A stretch of DNA of 64,000 nt from CBDCCT01 sp965214995 (GTDB taxonomy: Bacteria > Deinococcota > Deinococci > Deinococcales > Trueperaceae). The translations under genes were made by a program, and so were the position numbers. The first letter of the stretch is position 1; each line of letters starts with the position of its first letter. Positions 33,201 to 47,449 of this stretch are shown one piece after another. The notes under the pieces were generated by a model. That model did not search any database. It was not told the DNA's origin and was given only the letters and a program-made list of their open reading frames with translations. The stretch lies in NCBI GenBank assembly GCA_965214995.1, contig CBDCCT010000002.1:682001-746000 (forward strand), read 5' to 3'.

Positions 33201-35575
33201 ATTTATCTATATTTAAAATAGAATAAATATCTTCTTCTTCTTTTAAGGATTTAAAGAATAAACTATTAAATAGTTTATTAGTATTAACTTTTTCTTTAAT
33301 CCTTTTATTAAATAATATCCAATCTATTTTCTTAATATTATAAATAGGGGTATATAAATTCTCCTTTAAAGATAGCTCTTACCTAGGGGGTAAGGTTCTC
33401 TTTAAACTTAAATTTATACCCCTATTAATAGTAGTATTATTAATATTAATAGAATAAGATATTATTTTATAGTTAGATCCTGTTTTTTCTTTTTCTAGAA
33501 TTTCCTAGTTAAATAGCCTATTAGATAGGTATTTAGTAGCTAAAGTTAAATCTATAATAGATTTACTTCTAGTATTTGGTCTAGAAAAGGTAGATATATC
33601 TAGATTATTTAATATATCTAGATTTTCTTTTTTAATCTATTTAACTAGATTACTAGCTCTTATAGGGTGTATTATAGAAGAATTCTATAAATAGTAGTGG
33701 GTATTAAAATCACCCCCTATAAGAGCTGGTTTATCTAGTTTTAAAGGAATTAAAGCTCTTTCTATTGTTCTTTCTTTATTATTATTATTATTTATAGAGT
33801 TATTTACCTTATTATAAATATTAATAATATAAAAGGGTTGAATTCCTTTAATAATTACTTCTATAAGAAGTAAATCTAGATTATCTACTAGATCTAGGCG
33901 TATAAAAGATCTAATAGGAATATTCTTTTTTATATATATTAATACCCTAGGGTTATTTTTATAAGGTATTAATAAATTATAAGCTGGGTGGCTTATAGAA
34001 TTTCTAGAATTATAAATTCTAGGTTCTTATATTAAAATAATATCCGCTTTCCTTTCTAAGCCTATTTCTAGGATAGTTTCCTAGATTAAAGAGTTCTTAG
34101 CGGTATTATATTATAATATATTAATATTATTAATATTATTAATTATATTAATAAGTATTAGTAATAATTAATATATATACTCTTAAAGAGTATTTTAATC
34201 TTTTACTTTTTCTTTTCTTTCTAGGGATTTAGAAATAAATTTCTCTACCCTAGAGATCTTACCCCCTATAAATATCTTTTTATTTAAATATTTCTCTCTT
34301 TTACCTTCTAAATTAAGAGAAATAATTATAGAGCTATAAGGTTTAATAGCCCTATTTTCCTTTTTAGAGATCTATTTAGGGGTTCCTATAATAGAAAGGC
34401 CTAGATTATCCTTCTCTAGGTCCTTTTTTATATTAATAAGGCCTAAATTATTATTATATATCTTATTATTTATATCGTAAATAATAAGATTATAATAATC
34501 TCTATCTTTAATAGCTTTATTAAAAATAAAGTATTCTTTCTAAAGATCCTAGTTTTTAAGAAGAATATTAGGGGAGTACCCCTCTCTAGTAGTTATTATA
34601 ATATTATTATTTCTATTTTTATTAATAGAAATAATAATATTATTATTAGTATTAAGCTGGTTTTTTAATTTTTTATTAATTCTTTCCTTTAAAATATAAG
34701 AATTAAACTCTTGTTTTTTATCCTTAGTTATTAAAACTAAGCGTTAGTCTTTATAACTATTCCCTTTATTAGCCTTTAAATTAGGGGGGGTACTTACCTT
34801 TTTTTTATTAATAGATTCTTTAAAACTAATATTAATATTAGTTTTATTATTATTTTTACCTACTACTTTAGCCCAAGTAGTAGGAGTAGGATTAGATTTA
34901 TTTAAATTTTCTAGAGGTTTTAGCTCTAGTTTCTTCTTTAAAGGAGATTTAGAAATCTCTACTTTATTATTAGGGGGGGAAGGTATCTAGTTTTTATTAT
35001 TAGTAGTACCTAAATTCTTATTAGTATTATTAATAATATTATTAATACTATTAATAGTAGTATTAATAGTATTAATATTTTTAGAGCTTTTTTCTAGCTC
35101 TATAGCTTCTTTTAAAAGGGTTTTAGCCTTTAATAGTAAAGAATCTTTATTCTTTCTCCTTTTAAAAGTAAAATTAAAATCTAGATTTTTATCTAGGGTT
35201 AGGGGGTCGTCTTTTAGAGAATTAAAGTTAATTTTTCTTATTTTTCGGATTTTAGTAGTAGGTTAATTTTTAGAAGGTATAAATACCCCTAATAAAACTG
35301 ATTTTTATGTTAAATTCATTATTATATTAAATAATAATAATAATAATAATAATAATAGTAATAATAATAATAAATATTATTAATATTAATAATATTATTA
35401 AATATAAATAATATATTTAAATTCTCCGTAAAAATCCGAGTATTTTAATATATATATTAATATATATAAAAGTGTGGCGTTTTATAGCGTAAAACTAGTA
35501 CTAATATAGAAAAAGGTAAAAATTAGGTATTTTTATACCCTCTTTTTATTTTTCCTAATTAGGCTTATTATACTA
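30215..35575 (-). mobile_element. Tad1-like LINE, near full-length copy 2
   Basis: Read on the minus strand, ORF1 starts with an ATG at 35,319, carries stops in place of Gln, and ends near 34,195. ORF2 runs from about 34,150 to 30,780. It opens with an endonuclease start (NIL-stop-YNTAKNSLI, then KADIILI-stop-EPRIYNSRN), continues with the RT (YRPISLLNYLGKILEKII, IFLDIEGAFNNI, GIP-stop-GSPLSPILFL, ISYLDN) and ends with a C-terminal zinc-knuckle-like region (SPRHLLLSYPLYN). A 5' UTR extends to about 35,575. The single lost Gln in P-x-GSPLSP shows that this copy is the less damaged one. The endonuclease and RT arrangement fits the Tad1 clade; I have not built a tree. Confidence 0.85.
35328..35402. 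repeat. (TAA)n-type microsatellite in the LINE 5' region
   Basis: Runs of TAA/ATA/TTA triplets directly upstream of LINE ORF1 on the minus strand. The homologous place in the last copy (about 63,000-63,060) has a TTA run, so it is part of the element rather than an independent locus. Confidence 0.6.
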
Positions 35576-35599
35576 TAATTTTTTAATAAACTAAGTTTT

Positions 35600-38500
35600 A
35601 TAGTCTATAATAATTAATTTAGATAATCTATATAGATAAATAATATCTTAGATAAAAATATTAACTAGATATTTAGCTATTATACTAGTATAGAATATTA
35701 TATACTCTTCTTTAAATAATTTATTAACTATTATAAGAATACTTATAGTATTCTTATAGAGTATTAAATTAATTATAATAAATAGATTAATTATAAAATC
35801 TATAATTAGATCTTACTAGTATTACTTTAATATAAATAAAAGTAAGAGTTATCTAGGTATTTAATAAACTAGCTTTAATTATTAGTAAGAATAATAATTA
35901 TAAAAAAAGTAATAAATAAATTAATTTATCTTTAGCTAGTAGTATACTAGTTTAATCTAAGTATAGATTTTAGTCTTTCTAAAATAGCTAATAAGTAAAA
36001 AACTATAATTTTCTTTAATTATTTAATAATATAGATTTTTAAATAAAAGTATCTAAATATAATACTAAAACTAAATAAATCTATATTTATTAAGAAAGTA
36101 ATTAATAAATAGATATTTACTTTAGTATATATCTATAATTAACTATAAAATAATCTCTTTTATAGGGTTATTATTAGAAATAGAGTAATAAATAGCTTAT
36201 AGTCTTTTTTTTAAATTTAAATTATTATTCTTAAGATTATATTCTAGGTTATAAAGTATTAATAAACTAGTAAGTAGTAAATAAAATAAATTAAATAGTA
36301 ATAAAATCTTCTTATATTTTTTATTAATATTATTTTATTTATATTAGAATAAAGTATTAGTATCTATATTTTAATAGTTAAAAAAGTATTAAATTTTAAA
36401 ATTAAAATAAAATAAGAATTTAAACTAATAGATTTAATAGTTATAAAAAATATAGATAGTAATAAAGTATTATAAGTTTTTATAGTTATAAAGGACTTAG
36501 ATCTAGTATTTATTTTCTTTTAACTTAGTATACTACTTAATAAAAGCTTTAATAATTATAAGAAGTTTCTTATTATAAATATTATACTAGATTTTATTAT
36601 TTAAGTACTTAGATAAGAAGAAAGTAATAAAGTAAAATAACTATAAGTTAATAATATTATTAAAGACTAGTTATTTAAAAATAGTATTAAAAATAAAATT
36701 AAAAATATTAGTTATTACTATATAAAGCTTATCTAGATTAAAATATATAAGAATTAAAGTATTAGTAAGTTTATTTTTAATAATTTAAAAAGATTACTAT
36801 ACTTCTAGGCTCTATTAAATTTATATAAATTCTTTATTAAATTAATAAGTAGCTTTACTATCTAAAAAAATCTCTTAATAAAATACTAATAGTAATTAGC
36901 TATACTAAAAAATAAATAAACTTATTTAATTATCTTTAGTAATTATTACTAGATAATTAAGACTATCTTTTTAGAATTAGTTTAGATATTCTTTTTAGCT
37001 TTTAAAATAAAGTCTAGATAGTATATTATTTAAATCTTAAATTCTAATTTATTAAGATCTAAAAATAGTCTAGTAGTAAATAAATAGTTAAAAACTTTAG
37101 AAATATAATAATAATATTTTTCTAGGATATATAAATATATTAATAAATTATCTATATATAAAAATATAGCTTAATCTAAAAGATTAATTCTAATTATATT
37201 ATTTATAAGATAGATAAATATTAATAGAGTATTATAAAGACTAAATAGTATTATTAAGTATTTATATAAGCTATAATAAGTATAAAATATAGTAAACTAC
37301 TTTTTCTCTTTTTTAATATAAATCTTATTAAATATAGAAATAATATTTACCTTAGTAAAATACTAGAATAAAATTAGATAAATAAATAATTCCTTTATAA
37401 TAGATAGTAGAGTATAATCTTTTATAATAATCTTATTAAGCTTATAATAATTAATATAGAGATAAAGGCTACTAGAGGGCTTTTTAATAAATAAAATAAA
37501 ACTAGTAGTAAAACTTATAGATAAATAAATATAATCTTTTTTTAAATTCTTCTATAAATATTTCTAGAGAACTTAAAGCTTAAATTAACTTATTCTATAA
37601 AGTTAGTTATTTAGTAGAATAGCTTCTTTAATTAGTTTAATATTATAGTTAACTCTAGGGTAGTATAGTAGTAGAGTATTAACTTTAATAAATAAAAATA
37701 GATAGTAGTACTTTTATAAATATAATAATAATTTTAAGAAATTTAGTAAAGACTTATTATAAAAAGATTTCTCTATATTTACTTATATTTTTTTTAATCT
37801 AGATAATATTAATTTTAAATAGCTAGTTATTTAAATTATTTATCTTACTATAGAATTCTTCTATATCTAATATTAAAATAGATAGAAAGTATTAAAGAAA
37901 CCCTTATAAAGAATATATCTAGATATTCTATAGGAAATATACTCCTATTAAAAAAAATATAGCTTTATAAGAGTATTACGCGTGCCTTATATATAGTAAA
38001 TAATAATAGTAGTATTACTAATATAATAGATATCTAGTTCCTTTATATACTACTTATAATAGTTCTATTAGAACTTAATCTAATAACTACTAATAAGTAT
38101 ATATCTAATATATAAAGTTCTCTAATATAATTTAATATATTAAGTCTACTACTAGAAACTTTTATAATTAACTCTTTTACCAGCCTAGAGGTCTTAGTAG
38201 TAATAAAATAAAACTTATATATTATAATAAATAAATATTTTTAGCTAATTCTAAATTTTATATAAAGTTTAAGAAACTATACTTTAGTAGCTAACTTATT
38301 ATTTTCTCTAGTAATAAAGTCTAAATTTAAAACCTAATCTAGTACTCTAAATAAAAAAAAAATATAAATTACTTATATAATAAAAATATATATTATAGAT
38401 TAAAAGTAAAGGAAAAAAACTAGTAAGTTTACTAAGCTTAAACTTAAGAATTATATTAAATATAGTAATCTAAAGACTAATAAATAAATTATAATAATAG

Positions 38501-39800
38501 TTAAGTACTTTAGTAGTAATTTATAAATTATTTTAATAAATATATCTATTAAAAATATATTTCTTATAGACTACTTTTAGCTAAGATATATTATACTCTT
38601 AATAAAAGTTATATATATAAGATATATAATCTTAGTATATAGCTTTAATATTAAAAAAATTTTAAAGAATAAGAAGGAAGTAATAAAAATATTAATAAAA
38701 AAGAATAGTATACTTTACTCTAGTATTTAGATTAAGAAAGTTTAGCTACTTACCTCTATAATAAAAAAATAAAGAGGATTAATAGTTCTTAAACTTAACT
38801 CTATAATAAATACTAATAAAGTTATAAATAAAGATATATTATACTAGCTTTTAATCTATTTATATAAACCCTTTATTAGTTATTTTTATTTTATTTAGTA
38901 CTTTAACTATTAGAGCTATAATTATCTTATAAAAACCTATTATAGTACTTAAATATATAGTTTTTATATTAATAAATATAGTATTAAAAACTACTAGTAA
39001 TAATAGTAAAAAAAATATAATATATATAATAAGTATAATTATTAAATATAAATAATATACTACTAGATTAAATTTTAAGAAAAAGAGAGACTATAGCTAT
39101 CCTATATAAACTTTTTTTAAAATTATATTATAAAACTAATACTATAACCTATAAGAGATAAGATTTATAAAAGACTTATATAGGATAACTAGATAGATAG
39201 TATACTAAAAGTAAGATAGATTAGATAATCTAAAAAGTTTAACTTAAGACTAATAAACTAGTTAGCTATTATATTTAATTTAATATTAAAGCTAAAGACT
39301 ATTCCTCTTCTACTCTTTATAAATAATATTTAGTAGAAAGTTAATAATACTATAGTATAATATATACTACTTAAAAATAAAGATAATAGTACTATTTCTT
39401 ATAGAAATAAATAAAAGAGACTAAGATATACTACTAATATAAAAACCCTAAAGGAACTTTTTTAAAGTAAATATATATTACTCTAGATAAGTAGGCTATA
39501 TATAAATTATAGCTAAGAAAAATAATATAGCTATTATAAAAACTACTATTTTAGTTAGTAACTACTTAGATATTAAAACTTAAAGAGTTATATATATTAT
39601 TAGTAATTTCTATACTATATTAGTTATAATAATATAGGAGATAAATTTATTATTAACTACTTAAATAGTATTAATCTATAATCCTTTTTTTTCTAGTCTA
39701 AATATAGTATACTTAAATAACTTAATAATTTTTTATATACTAGAGCTTATTAGTAAGAGTAATCCTATAAATTTAGATTATTATAAGTAGTAATTTTAAT
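35600..39800 (-). mobile_element. Ty3/gypsy retrotransposon relic 1
   Basis: On the minus strand, 37,550-37,130 translates to a gypsy reverse transcriptase despite heavy mutation: FILFIKKPSSSLYLYINYYK, LNKIIIKDYTLLS, YFTKVNIISIFNKIYIKK, YLIILFSLYNTLLIFIYLIN and FLYIDNLLIYL match the family's VKKPGGGLR...DYRKLN, YFTKLDI, MPFGLTNAP and YLDDILIYS positions in order. Integrase should lie at lower coordinates, and gag/protease at higher, but both are too decayed for me to outline. LTRs were not identified; ends are approximate. Confidence 0.65.
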
Positions 39801-40439
39801 CTATATTACTAAAAATAGAAAGATCTATTTAGAAGATATACTAAGGTTACTATAGTATTTTATAAGTACTATATAGATCTTAAATTACTACTAGAAGATT
39901 CTTTTAGGTATATCTATATACTTCTCCTTTAATTAATATAGATCTATAATTAATCTACTTTAGCTCTTTTTAATAGTAGATAGCTTACTTTTATTATATA
40001 AAATACTTCTAGAGCTTTAATTTAGCTTAGATTATTTATCTATTTAATTCTCTATATAAATAATAATTATTTAGTATAAAGAATATATAAAACTAAACTA
40101 AGATAAGATAGATAAAATTAAGTATAATAGTATACTTTAGTAGCTTTTTTTAATTCTTTAGAATATTAGTAGTCTAGCTATTAGTAGTCTTTTAGTCCTT
40201 AATAATTATATATAAATAATAGTAAAAAAGATATAAAAGATAATTATAAAATAAATTTCTAAAATTTATTTACTTTCTATATACTCTCTTCTAGACTAGA
40301 TAGAAAATTATATAGTAGTAGTTAAATATACTAAATATATAAAATATATATATATCTAGAGTAGAATAGAAATAAGCTAAAAATAATACTAATAAGTAGT
40401 AAATTATAAAAGAAAACTTATTTAAAGAAGCCTTAAGTA

Positions 40440-42510
40440 GTACTTCTAGATTATAGTTATATAAATATCTAAATTATTCTAAAAACTATAGTATCTTATA
40501 TATTAGATATAAAGTAATAGAATATAAATTCTATTAACCCTCTAGTTTCTAGATTTAAAGAGGCTATATAATAATAGTATAATATTAAATTTAAATAATA
40601 AAGCTAGCTTACTTAGCTAGTTATTCTTTTTTATATTTAAGTTATTATTAATTTTTTTAGATACCTATTACTAATATCTATTTAGAATATTTAAGAAAGT
40701 TATATTAAATAAGATTTACTACTATATTAGTAGAATAAAACTATTTAAGACCCCTAAATAGAATAATATTATCTTAAAAGTTTACTAACTAGGCCTACTA
40801 ATATTAGGTAAGTATTTATATAGTCTATTTAATATATATTTATAGATTAGTTATTACTTTACTAGTCTTTACTATATAAATATACTTTTTTTTTAGAAGT
40901 AAAATAAGCCTAACTATAAATAATATAAAATATAGTAGTCTATTAGTCTTTTAAATAATCTAAATAAAATATTAGAAATACTAGTTATATATAGATTATA
41001 AAAAATAGTAAAGAATTCTTAGCTTTTACTAAAAAAGTAAATAAGATTCTATTTAAATTAAAATATAATAATTACTTTTAAACTTCTACTAGATAGAGCT
41101 TAAATAGTAAAATATATTAATTTTAATAATATAGTATTAATCTTTAGTCTTAATATTTATAAAATTTTTAATTATATTTTATATATAAAACTAATCTATA
41201 TATTAAAGTAAAAAGATTTTTTAAAATATTTAATTATTTAGATTTTTAGCTTTTTTAAGAATTACTTCTATAGTACTTAATAAATAGTAATATATATAGT
41301 CTTTTTTTTTAACTATATAGTATCTTTTAAAGCTTTTTTTTTTTAATTCTATTTATATTCTTTAATATAGGCTTATTTAATTTATATAAATTTTATACTC
41401 TAAGAGTAAAAGTAGTTAGATTTACTAATAATATAATACTTCTAGCTATTAAAACCTTAGTAAAAAAAACTATAAGTATTTTAAGTATATATATAATATA
41501 TATTAATAATAAATAAATAAGAATAGTATACTTTTTATACTAATAAAGTATATACTTATATATCTTAGTAAATATTATTAAATATTATAAGAGAATATTT
41601 AGATTAGAGTAGTCTTTATTTCTTTAATAAAAATAATTAAAATCCTAAGGGTCTATATTAATAGAAAACTTAAATAAAGATTATATATATAAGTAACTAC
41701 TTAAAAGACTAAGTTAAAGCTTTTAATACTTATTACTCTTTCTAAAAATAACTTTAAAGTCTTAATTTAAAAAGTAAGAATACTTTATTAAACTATTATT
41801 TATTTTATTATTTTTTATAGCTATTCTATTTAGTTCTATATATAAAATAGATTAAACTAATAAGCTAAAAATATAAAACTAACTATTAAACCCTTAAAGA
41901 AAATTAATAAAAAGAGGCTTATTTATATTATTAAGATTTTTTAGACTATTTTAATTAACTATTTATATAAGAAGAGTATTATTTTACTACTTATTATTTA
42001 TCTTTAGAATAGATATATTACTTTTAAAGTATATTTTACTTTTTATAAATACTTTCTTCTTAACTAATAATAGAAAGTAAAAAGACTAATAAAAAATATA
42101 AAAGAAATAAAATAAATATACTTTACTAGTATCTAGTTAAAAAGTAAAAATAAATTAATATAGTATAAAATCTACTAATAGCTATATAATAATAAATAAT
42201 AATATATTAAAAAATAATAATCTTATTTTTTAAAATAAATAAGTAAATATAGCTAGAAAAATACTAATAAATTACTACTAAAAATTAGAAAGTATATTAT
42301 AATAAATAGTATAGATAAATATTATATTAAATTTTTTTAAGTTTAAAGTATTTTTACTTTTTAATTATATATAAAGTATATTAAGCTTACTAACTATTTA
42401 TTTAAAAGATAAATATTAAAAGTAAAATTCTTAGACTACTAGTATAGGCTTAAATAAGAAATACTTAAGTATCTTTTTTTTTTCTATTTTTTATATAATA
42501 AATATATATT
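40440..42510 (+). repeat. R-C repeat, copy 2
   Basis: Matches 25,255-27,340 throughout with transition differences and short indels, then passes into R-B instead of R-A. Its right 1.6 kb plus R-B is repeated inverted at 44,922-46,890. Confidence 0.55.
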
Positions 42511-42514
42511 ATTA

Positions 42515-42838
42515 ATATATTATCTAGAGCTTTTCTATAAATAAAATCTTAATAATCTATATACTCTAAATATAATTATAAAATAGCTTATATAGATAAG
42601 TATAATTCTATAATATATATATATATTTAATAAATATATATAATATAATTTACTTAGCTATCTAATAATATCTTCTAAAGTCTTATATATTATTTTAATT
42701 ATTTTCCTAAGTATTCTTAGAAATTTAGTAAGTTTTAGCCCTATAGGAGGTTTCTTACCTATCTATATATTATTAGTATTTATATAGTAGTAACCTAGTA
42801 TATACTCTTATTAGAGTATATACCTAGTATAAATTAAT
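42515..42838 (+). repeat. R-B repeat, copy 1 (LTR-like)
   Basis: About 320 bp starting near TATCTAGAGC and ending near ...GTATAAATTAATTAATCA. It is repeated inverted at 44,922-45,255 and direct at 47,130-47,447. Position next to element bodies, length and repetition suggest an LTR. Confidence 0.55.
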
Positions 42839-42839
42839 T

Positions 42840-44850
42840 AATCAATATTAAAATATTAATAGAAGTAGAGTTAATATATTTAAGAAAAGTCTTCTTACTT
42901 TAGATACTTAGTAAATATTCTAAGTTAGACTATAAATAGAGATCTCTATAAAGTAAAAAGTTAAATTTAATTAATCTACTTAACTAGATATTTTTTAAAT
43001 TATATTAATAAAGCTAGAAGATTCTTAAAATAACTTCTTTACTTAAATAAAAATAAATATATATAGTAATATTTTTTTAATAAATACTAGCTAAGATTAT
43101 CTTAAGGTTTATATATTATATAATTTATATATAGAAGTTATTAAATCTAATATAAATTTATAATTAGTTTAATAAATAATAAAATAAGTTTAAAATATAA
43201 ATAAAATCTTTATTAATTAATATACTAGAGGTAGTACTAGAGCCTATAAAAGTAAAATAGTATTTTATTTTCTTTATCTAATATAGTATATATATATAAG
43301 GTTTAAAAAATAGCTATATTAATAAGATAGAAATATATTATTTAAAGGTTTTATATTTACTATTACTAGCTATAGTAAAGGAAATATTTCTTAAATAGAT
43401 TAACTTATTCTTTTTATAATATTAATTAGTAGTTTTCTATTAGATTTATTTCTAGTTATAACTTAAATTAGAAACTAATCTTTTTTTTATCCTTTAGTAG
43501 CTTTACTATATAGAATACTTAAAAGTAGAGATAAAAAGTAAAATAAAAATAAGTTAAAAATATAAATAGAAATCTAGTAAGTAAAATAAATTAAATAATT
43601 ATAGATTAGATAGCTATACTACTTATAATATAAATAAATACTAGTATACTAAATCTTTTTTTATAGTTAAGATTTATTAGATTATTAATTAGAGCTAGAG
43701 AAGTAAATATATAAATAAAAACTAAAGTAGAGATAGTAATAATAAAAATAAAAATAAAAGCTAGAGTAAGAATAATAAATTAAGTAGTAAAGTAAAAAAA
43801 TAAAAACTTATTAATTATTATATAAAGTAGATTATTTTAATAAAAATATTTCTAGACTAGAGAGTTAAAGTCTAATAAATAGAAATCTATAATAAAGAAA
43901 TAGTTAGTAAGTTTATAAAATAAAAATAAATAAAAGATTTACTTTTAAAAGTACTTTTTAAATAGAGCTTTATAAATAATAAGCTTAAAGTCTATAATAT
44001 AATTAATAAACTAGTAGTTAACCTATTTTATTAATAATAAATAATAAAAGTATATAAAGTTAGGATTAGAATTATTAACTATTAAATCTAGCTTATTAAT
44101 AAGCTACTTCTAGTTATTATACTAATAAGAAGTAATCTTTTCTAAATATAAAAATACTATATAACCTTCTAGATAGGAGTATATATAGTTAATATAGGAA
44201 TTAATAAATAAAAAGTAGTTTATATTTAGTTTAAACTTAAATATTAGACTAGTCTTAAAGTATTTTAAGTTTTTAATACTTTAGATACTAGTACCTAAGA
44301 ATATTAGAATATTAAATAATTTTTCTTATCTTATTATTACTAGAGAAGGGGTTTAGAAAGAAGTTATTTAATAAATTATTATTATACTAATTATCTCTAC
44401 TATATAGTAAAGAACTTATTTATTTAATAGCTTAAAGTTTAGAATATCTATATTAAAAAAGTCTATTATTATAGCTTTAAATTAAGATATTATAAATATA
44501 AAGAATATAGTTAAGAATTATTTAATTAAAAAATTAAAAAACTAGAAATAAGATAGAAATTAGTTAATAAACTTTACTAATAATAAACTTAGTATATAGA
44601 ATAGATTACTAATTAGTTAATACTCTCTATAATATTAGCTCTAGATAGATAAAATAAAATAAATAAAATAAAATAGATTATTTAAGTACTTTAAAAAATC
44701 TATAATTATATAATTTCCTAGAGGACTAAAAATTTTCTTTAAAATTTATAATATATTATAGCTAGATAGATAGAATAGACTTTTAAAATATAAATAGATA
44801 AATAGTTAATATAATAACTAGTAGATTAAAAGTAATTAATTACTACTATA
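42840..44850. other. Unassigned A+T-rich segment between inverted repeats
   Basis: This 2-kb spacer lies between the two R-C/R-B arms. Lys-rich reading frames interrupted by stops (for example around 43,700-43,900) hint at a gag-like basic region, but no motif is firm enough to assign. Confidence 0.3.
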
Positions 44851-44921
44851 AATTAATAGAAGATAGGAAATAAGAAGTATAAATTAATAAGAATTAATTA
44901 CTAAAGGGATAGTAATATATA

Positions 44922-45255
44922 GATAGATAGATTAATTTATACTAGGTGTATACTCTAATAAGAGTATATACTAGGTTACTACTATATAAATACTAATAAT
45001 ATATAGGTAGGTAAAAAACCTTCTATAGAACTAAAACTTACTAAATTTCTAAGAATACTTAGGAAAATAATTAAAATAATATATAAGACTTTAGAAGATA
45101 TTATTAAATAATTAAATAAATTATATTATATATATTTATTAAATATATATATATTATAGAATTATATCTATCTATATAAGCTATTTTATAATTATATCTA
45201 GAGTATATAAATTATTAAAGTTTTATTTATAAAGAAGCTCTAAATAACTTACTAA
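44922..45255 (-). repeat. R-B repeat, copy 2 (inverted)
   Basis: Reverse complement of 42,515-42,838 and 47,130-47,447, including the TATACTAGGT/ACCTAGTATA end and the GATAGATAGATTAAT edge. It starts exactly where an R-A copy is interrupted. Confidence 0.6.
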
Positions 45256-46900
45256 TAATATATATCTATTTTATAAAAAATAAAGATAAAAAAGGAAAAA
45301 ATACTTAAGTATTTTTTATTTAAGTCTATATTAATAATCTAAAGATTTTACTTTTAATACTTATTTTTTAAATAAATAATTAATAAGTCTAATATATTTT
45401 ATATATAGTTAAGAAATAAGAATACTCTAAACTTAAAAGAATTTAATATAATATTTATTTATATTATTTACTATAATATACTTTTTTACTTTTAGTAGTA
45501 ATTTATTAGTATTCTTTTAATTATACTTACTTATTTATTTTAAAAAATAAGATTATTATTTTTTTATATATTATTATTTACTATTATATAGTTACTAATA
45601 AATCTTATATTATATTAATTTATTTTTACTTTTTAGCTAGATACTAATAGAGTATATTTATTTTATTTTTTTTATATTTTTTATTAGTCTTTTTACTTTC
45701 TATTATTAGATAAGAAGAAGATATTTATAAAAAATAAAATATACTTTAAAAATAGTATATCTATTTTAAAGATAAATAATAAGTAATAAAATAGTACTTT
45801 TTTTATATAAATAACTAATTAGAGTAGTCTAAAAGACTTTAATAATATAAATAAGTCTTTTCTTATTAATTTTCTTTAGGAGTTTAATAGTTAGTTTTAT
45901 ATTTTTAACTTATTAGTTTAATCTATTCTATATATAGAATTAAATAAGATAGCTATAAAAAATAGTAAAGTAAATAATAATTTAATAAAATATTTTTACT
46001 TTTTAAATTAAAACTCTAAAGTTACTTTTAAAAAGAATAGTAAATATTAAAAGCTTTAACTTAGCTTTTTAAATAATTACTTATATATATAGTCTCTATT
46101 TAAGTTTTTATTAATATAAACCTTTAGAATTTTAACTATTTTTATTAAAAAAATAAGAACTATTCTAATTTAAATACTCTTTTATAGTATTTAATAATAT
46201 TTATTAAAATATATAAATATATACTTTACTAGTATAAAAAGTATATTATTCTTATTTATTTATTATTAATATATATTATATATATATATTTAAAATACTT
46301 AAAGTTTTTTTTATTAAGGCTTTAATAGCTAGAAATATTATATTATTAATAAATCTAACTACTTTTACTCTTAGAGTATAAGATTTATATAAATTAAGTA
46401 AGCCTATACTAAAGAGTATAAATAAAATTAAAAAAAAAAGAAGCTTTAAAGAATACTATATAATTAGAAAAAAAACTATATATATTACTATCTATTAAGA
46501 TATTATAAGAATAATCCTTAAGAAAATTAGAAAACTAAATAACTAAATATTTTAAAAAATCTTTTTATTTTAATATATAAATTAGTTTTATATATAGAGT
46601 ATAGTTAAAAACTTTATAAATATTAAAATTAAAGATTAATACTATACTATTAAAATTAATATATCTTACTATTTAAGCCCTATTTAGTAGAAGTTTAAGA
46701 GTAATTATTATATTTTAATTTAGATAAAATCCTATTTACTCTTTTAGTAGAAGTTAAGAGCTCTTTATTATTCTATATAATCTATATATAACTAGTATTT
46801 CTAGTATTCTACCTAGATTATTTAGAAGGCTAATAGGCTGCTATACCTTATATTATTTATAGTTAGGCTTATTTTACTTCTAAAGAGGGAGTATATTCGC
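45256..46900 (-). repeat. R-C repeat, copy 3 (inverted, partial)
   Basis: Reverse complement of the right part of R-C (25,725-27,340 and 40,885-42,510). The edge near 46,880-46,905 (AAAGAGGGAGTATATTCGCG) is less mutated than elsewhere. On the opposite, plus strand a short frame ends GCYTLYYL and FAWRR, which I cannot assign. Confidence 0.55.
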
Positions 46901-46907
46901 GTGGCGG

Positions 46908-47115
46908 AGGGATAGTAATATATAAAGCTCTAAAAATATATTTATAGATAAAGAAGGTAGAATAGATAGAGAGTATAAGAAGTTATATAGCCTAGATTAT
47001 TACCTAGTAATCTAGAATAGGCTATATATTATAGAGATCTATATATATAATAGGTATAGAGAGAGGATAGGGCCTAGAAGTAGGGCCCTACTTCTAGGAT
47101 ACGTCGAATTCGTAA
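46908..47115 (+). repeat. R-A repeat, copy 3 (right piece of an interrupted copy)
   Basis: It starts AGGGATAGTAATATATAAAG and ends GTCGAATTCGTAA. The left piece of the same repeat lies at about 44,855-44,921, so R-A has been split by the R-B/R-C segment. It contains a perfect 26-bp palindrome at 47,073-47,098. Confidence 0.6.
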
Positions 47116-47129
47116 TAATACTATTAGTA

Positions 47130-47447
47130 AACTATCTAGAGCTTCTTTATAAGTAAAATCTTAATAATCTATATACTCTAGATATAATTATAAAATAGCT
47201 TATATAGATAGATACTATTCTATAATTTATATATATATAGTAAGTATATATAATTTAATTTATCTAACTACTAAATAATATCTTCTAAGTTTTATATATT
47301 ATCTTAACTATTTTCCTAAGTATTCTTAAAAATTAGTAAGTTTTTATTCTATAGAAGGTTTCTTACCTATATATATATTATTAGTATCTATATAGTAGTT
47401 ACCCAGTATATACTCTTATATAGAGTATATACCCAGTATGAATTAAT
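47130..47447 (+). repeat. R-B repeat, copy 3: possible 5' LTR of the copia relic
   Basis: Direct copy of 42,515-42,838, with less mutation in places (ACCCAGTATATACTC). It sits immediately upstream of the copia body, where the 5' LTR would be. No matching 3' copy was seen after 51,850. Confidence 0.5.
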
Positions 47448-47449
47448 CT

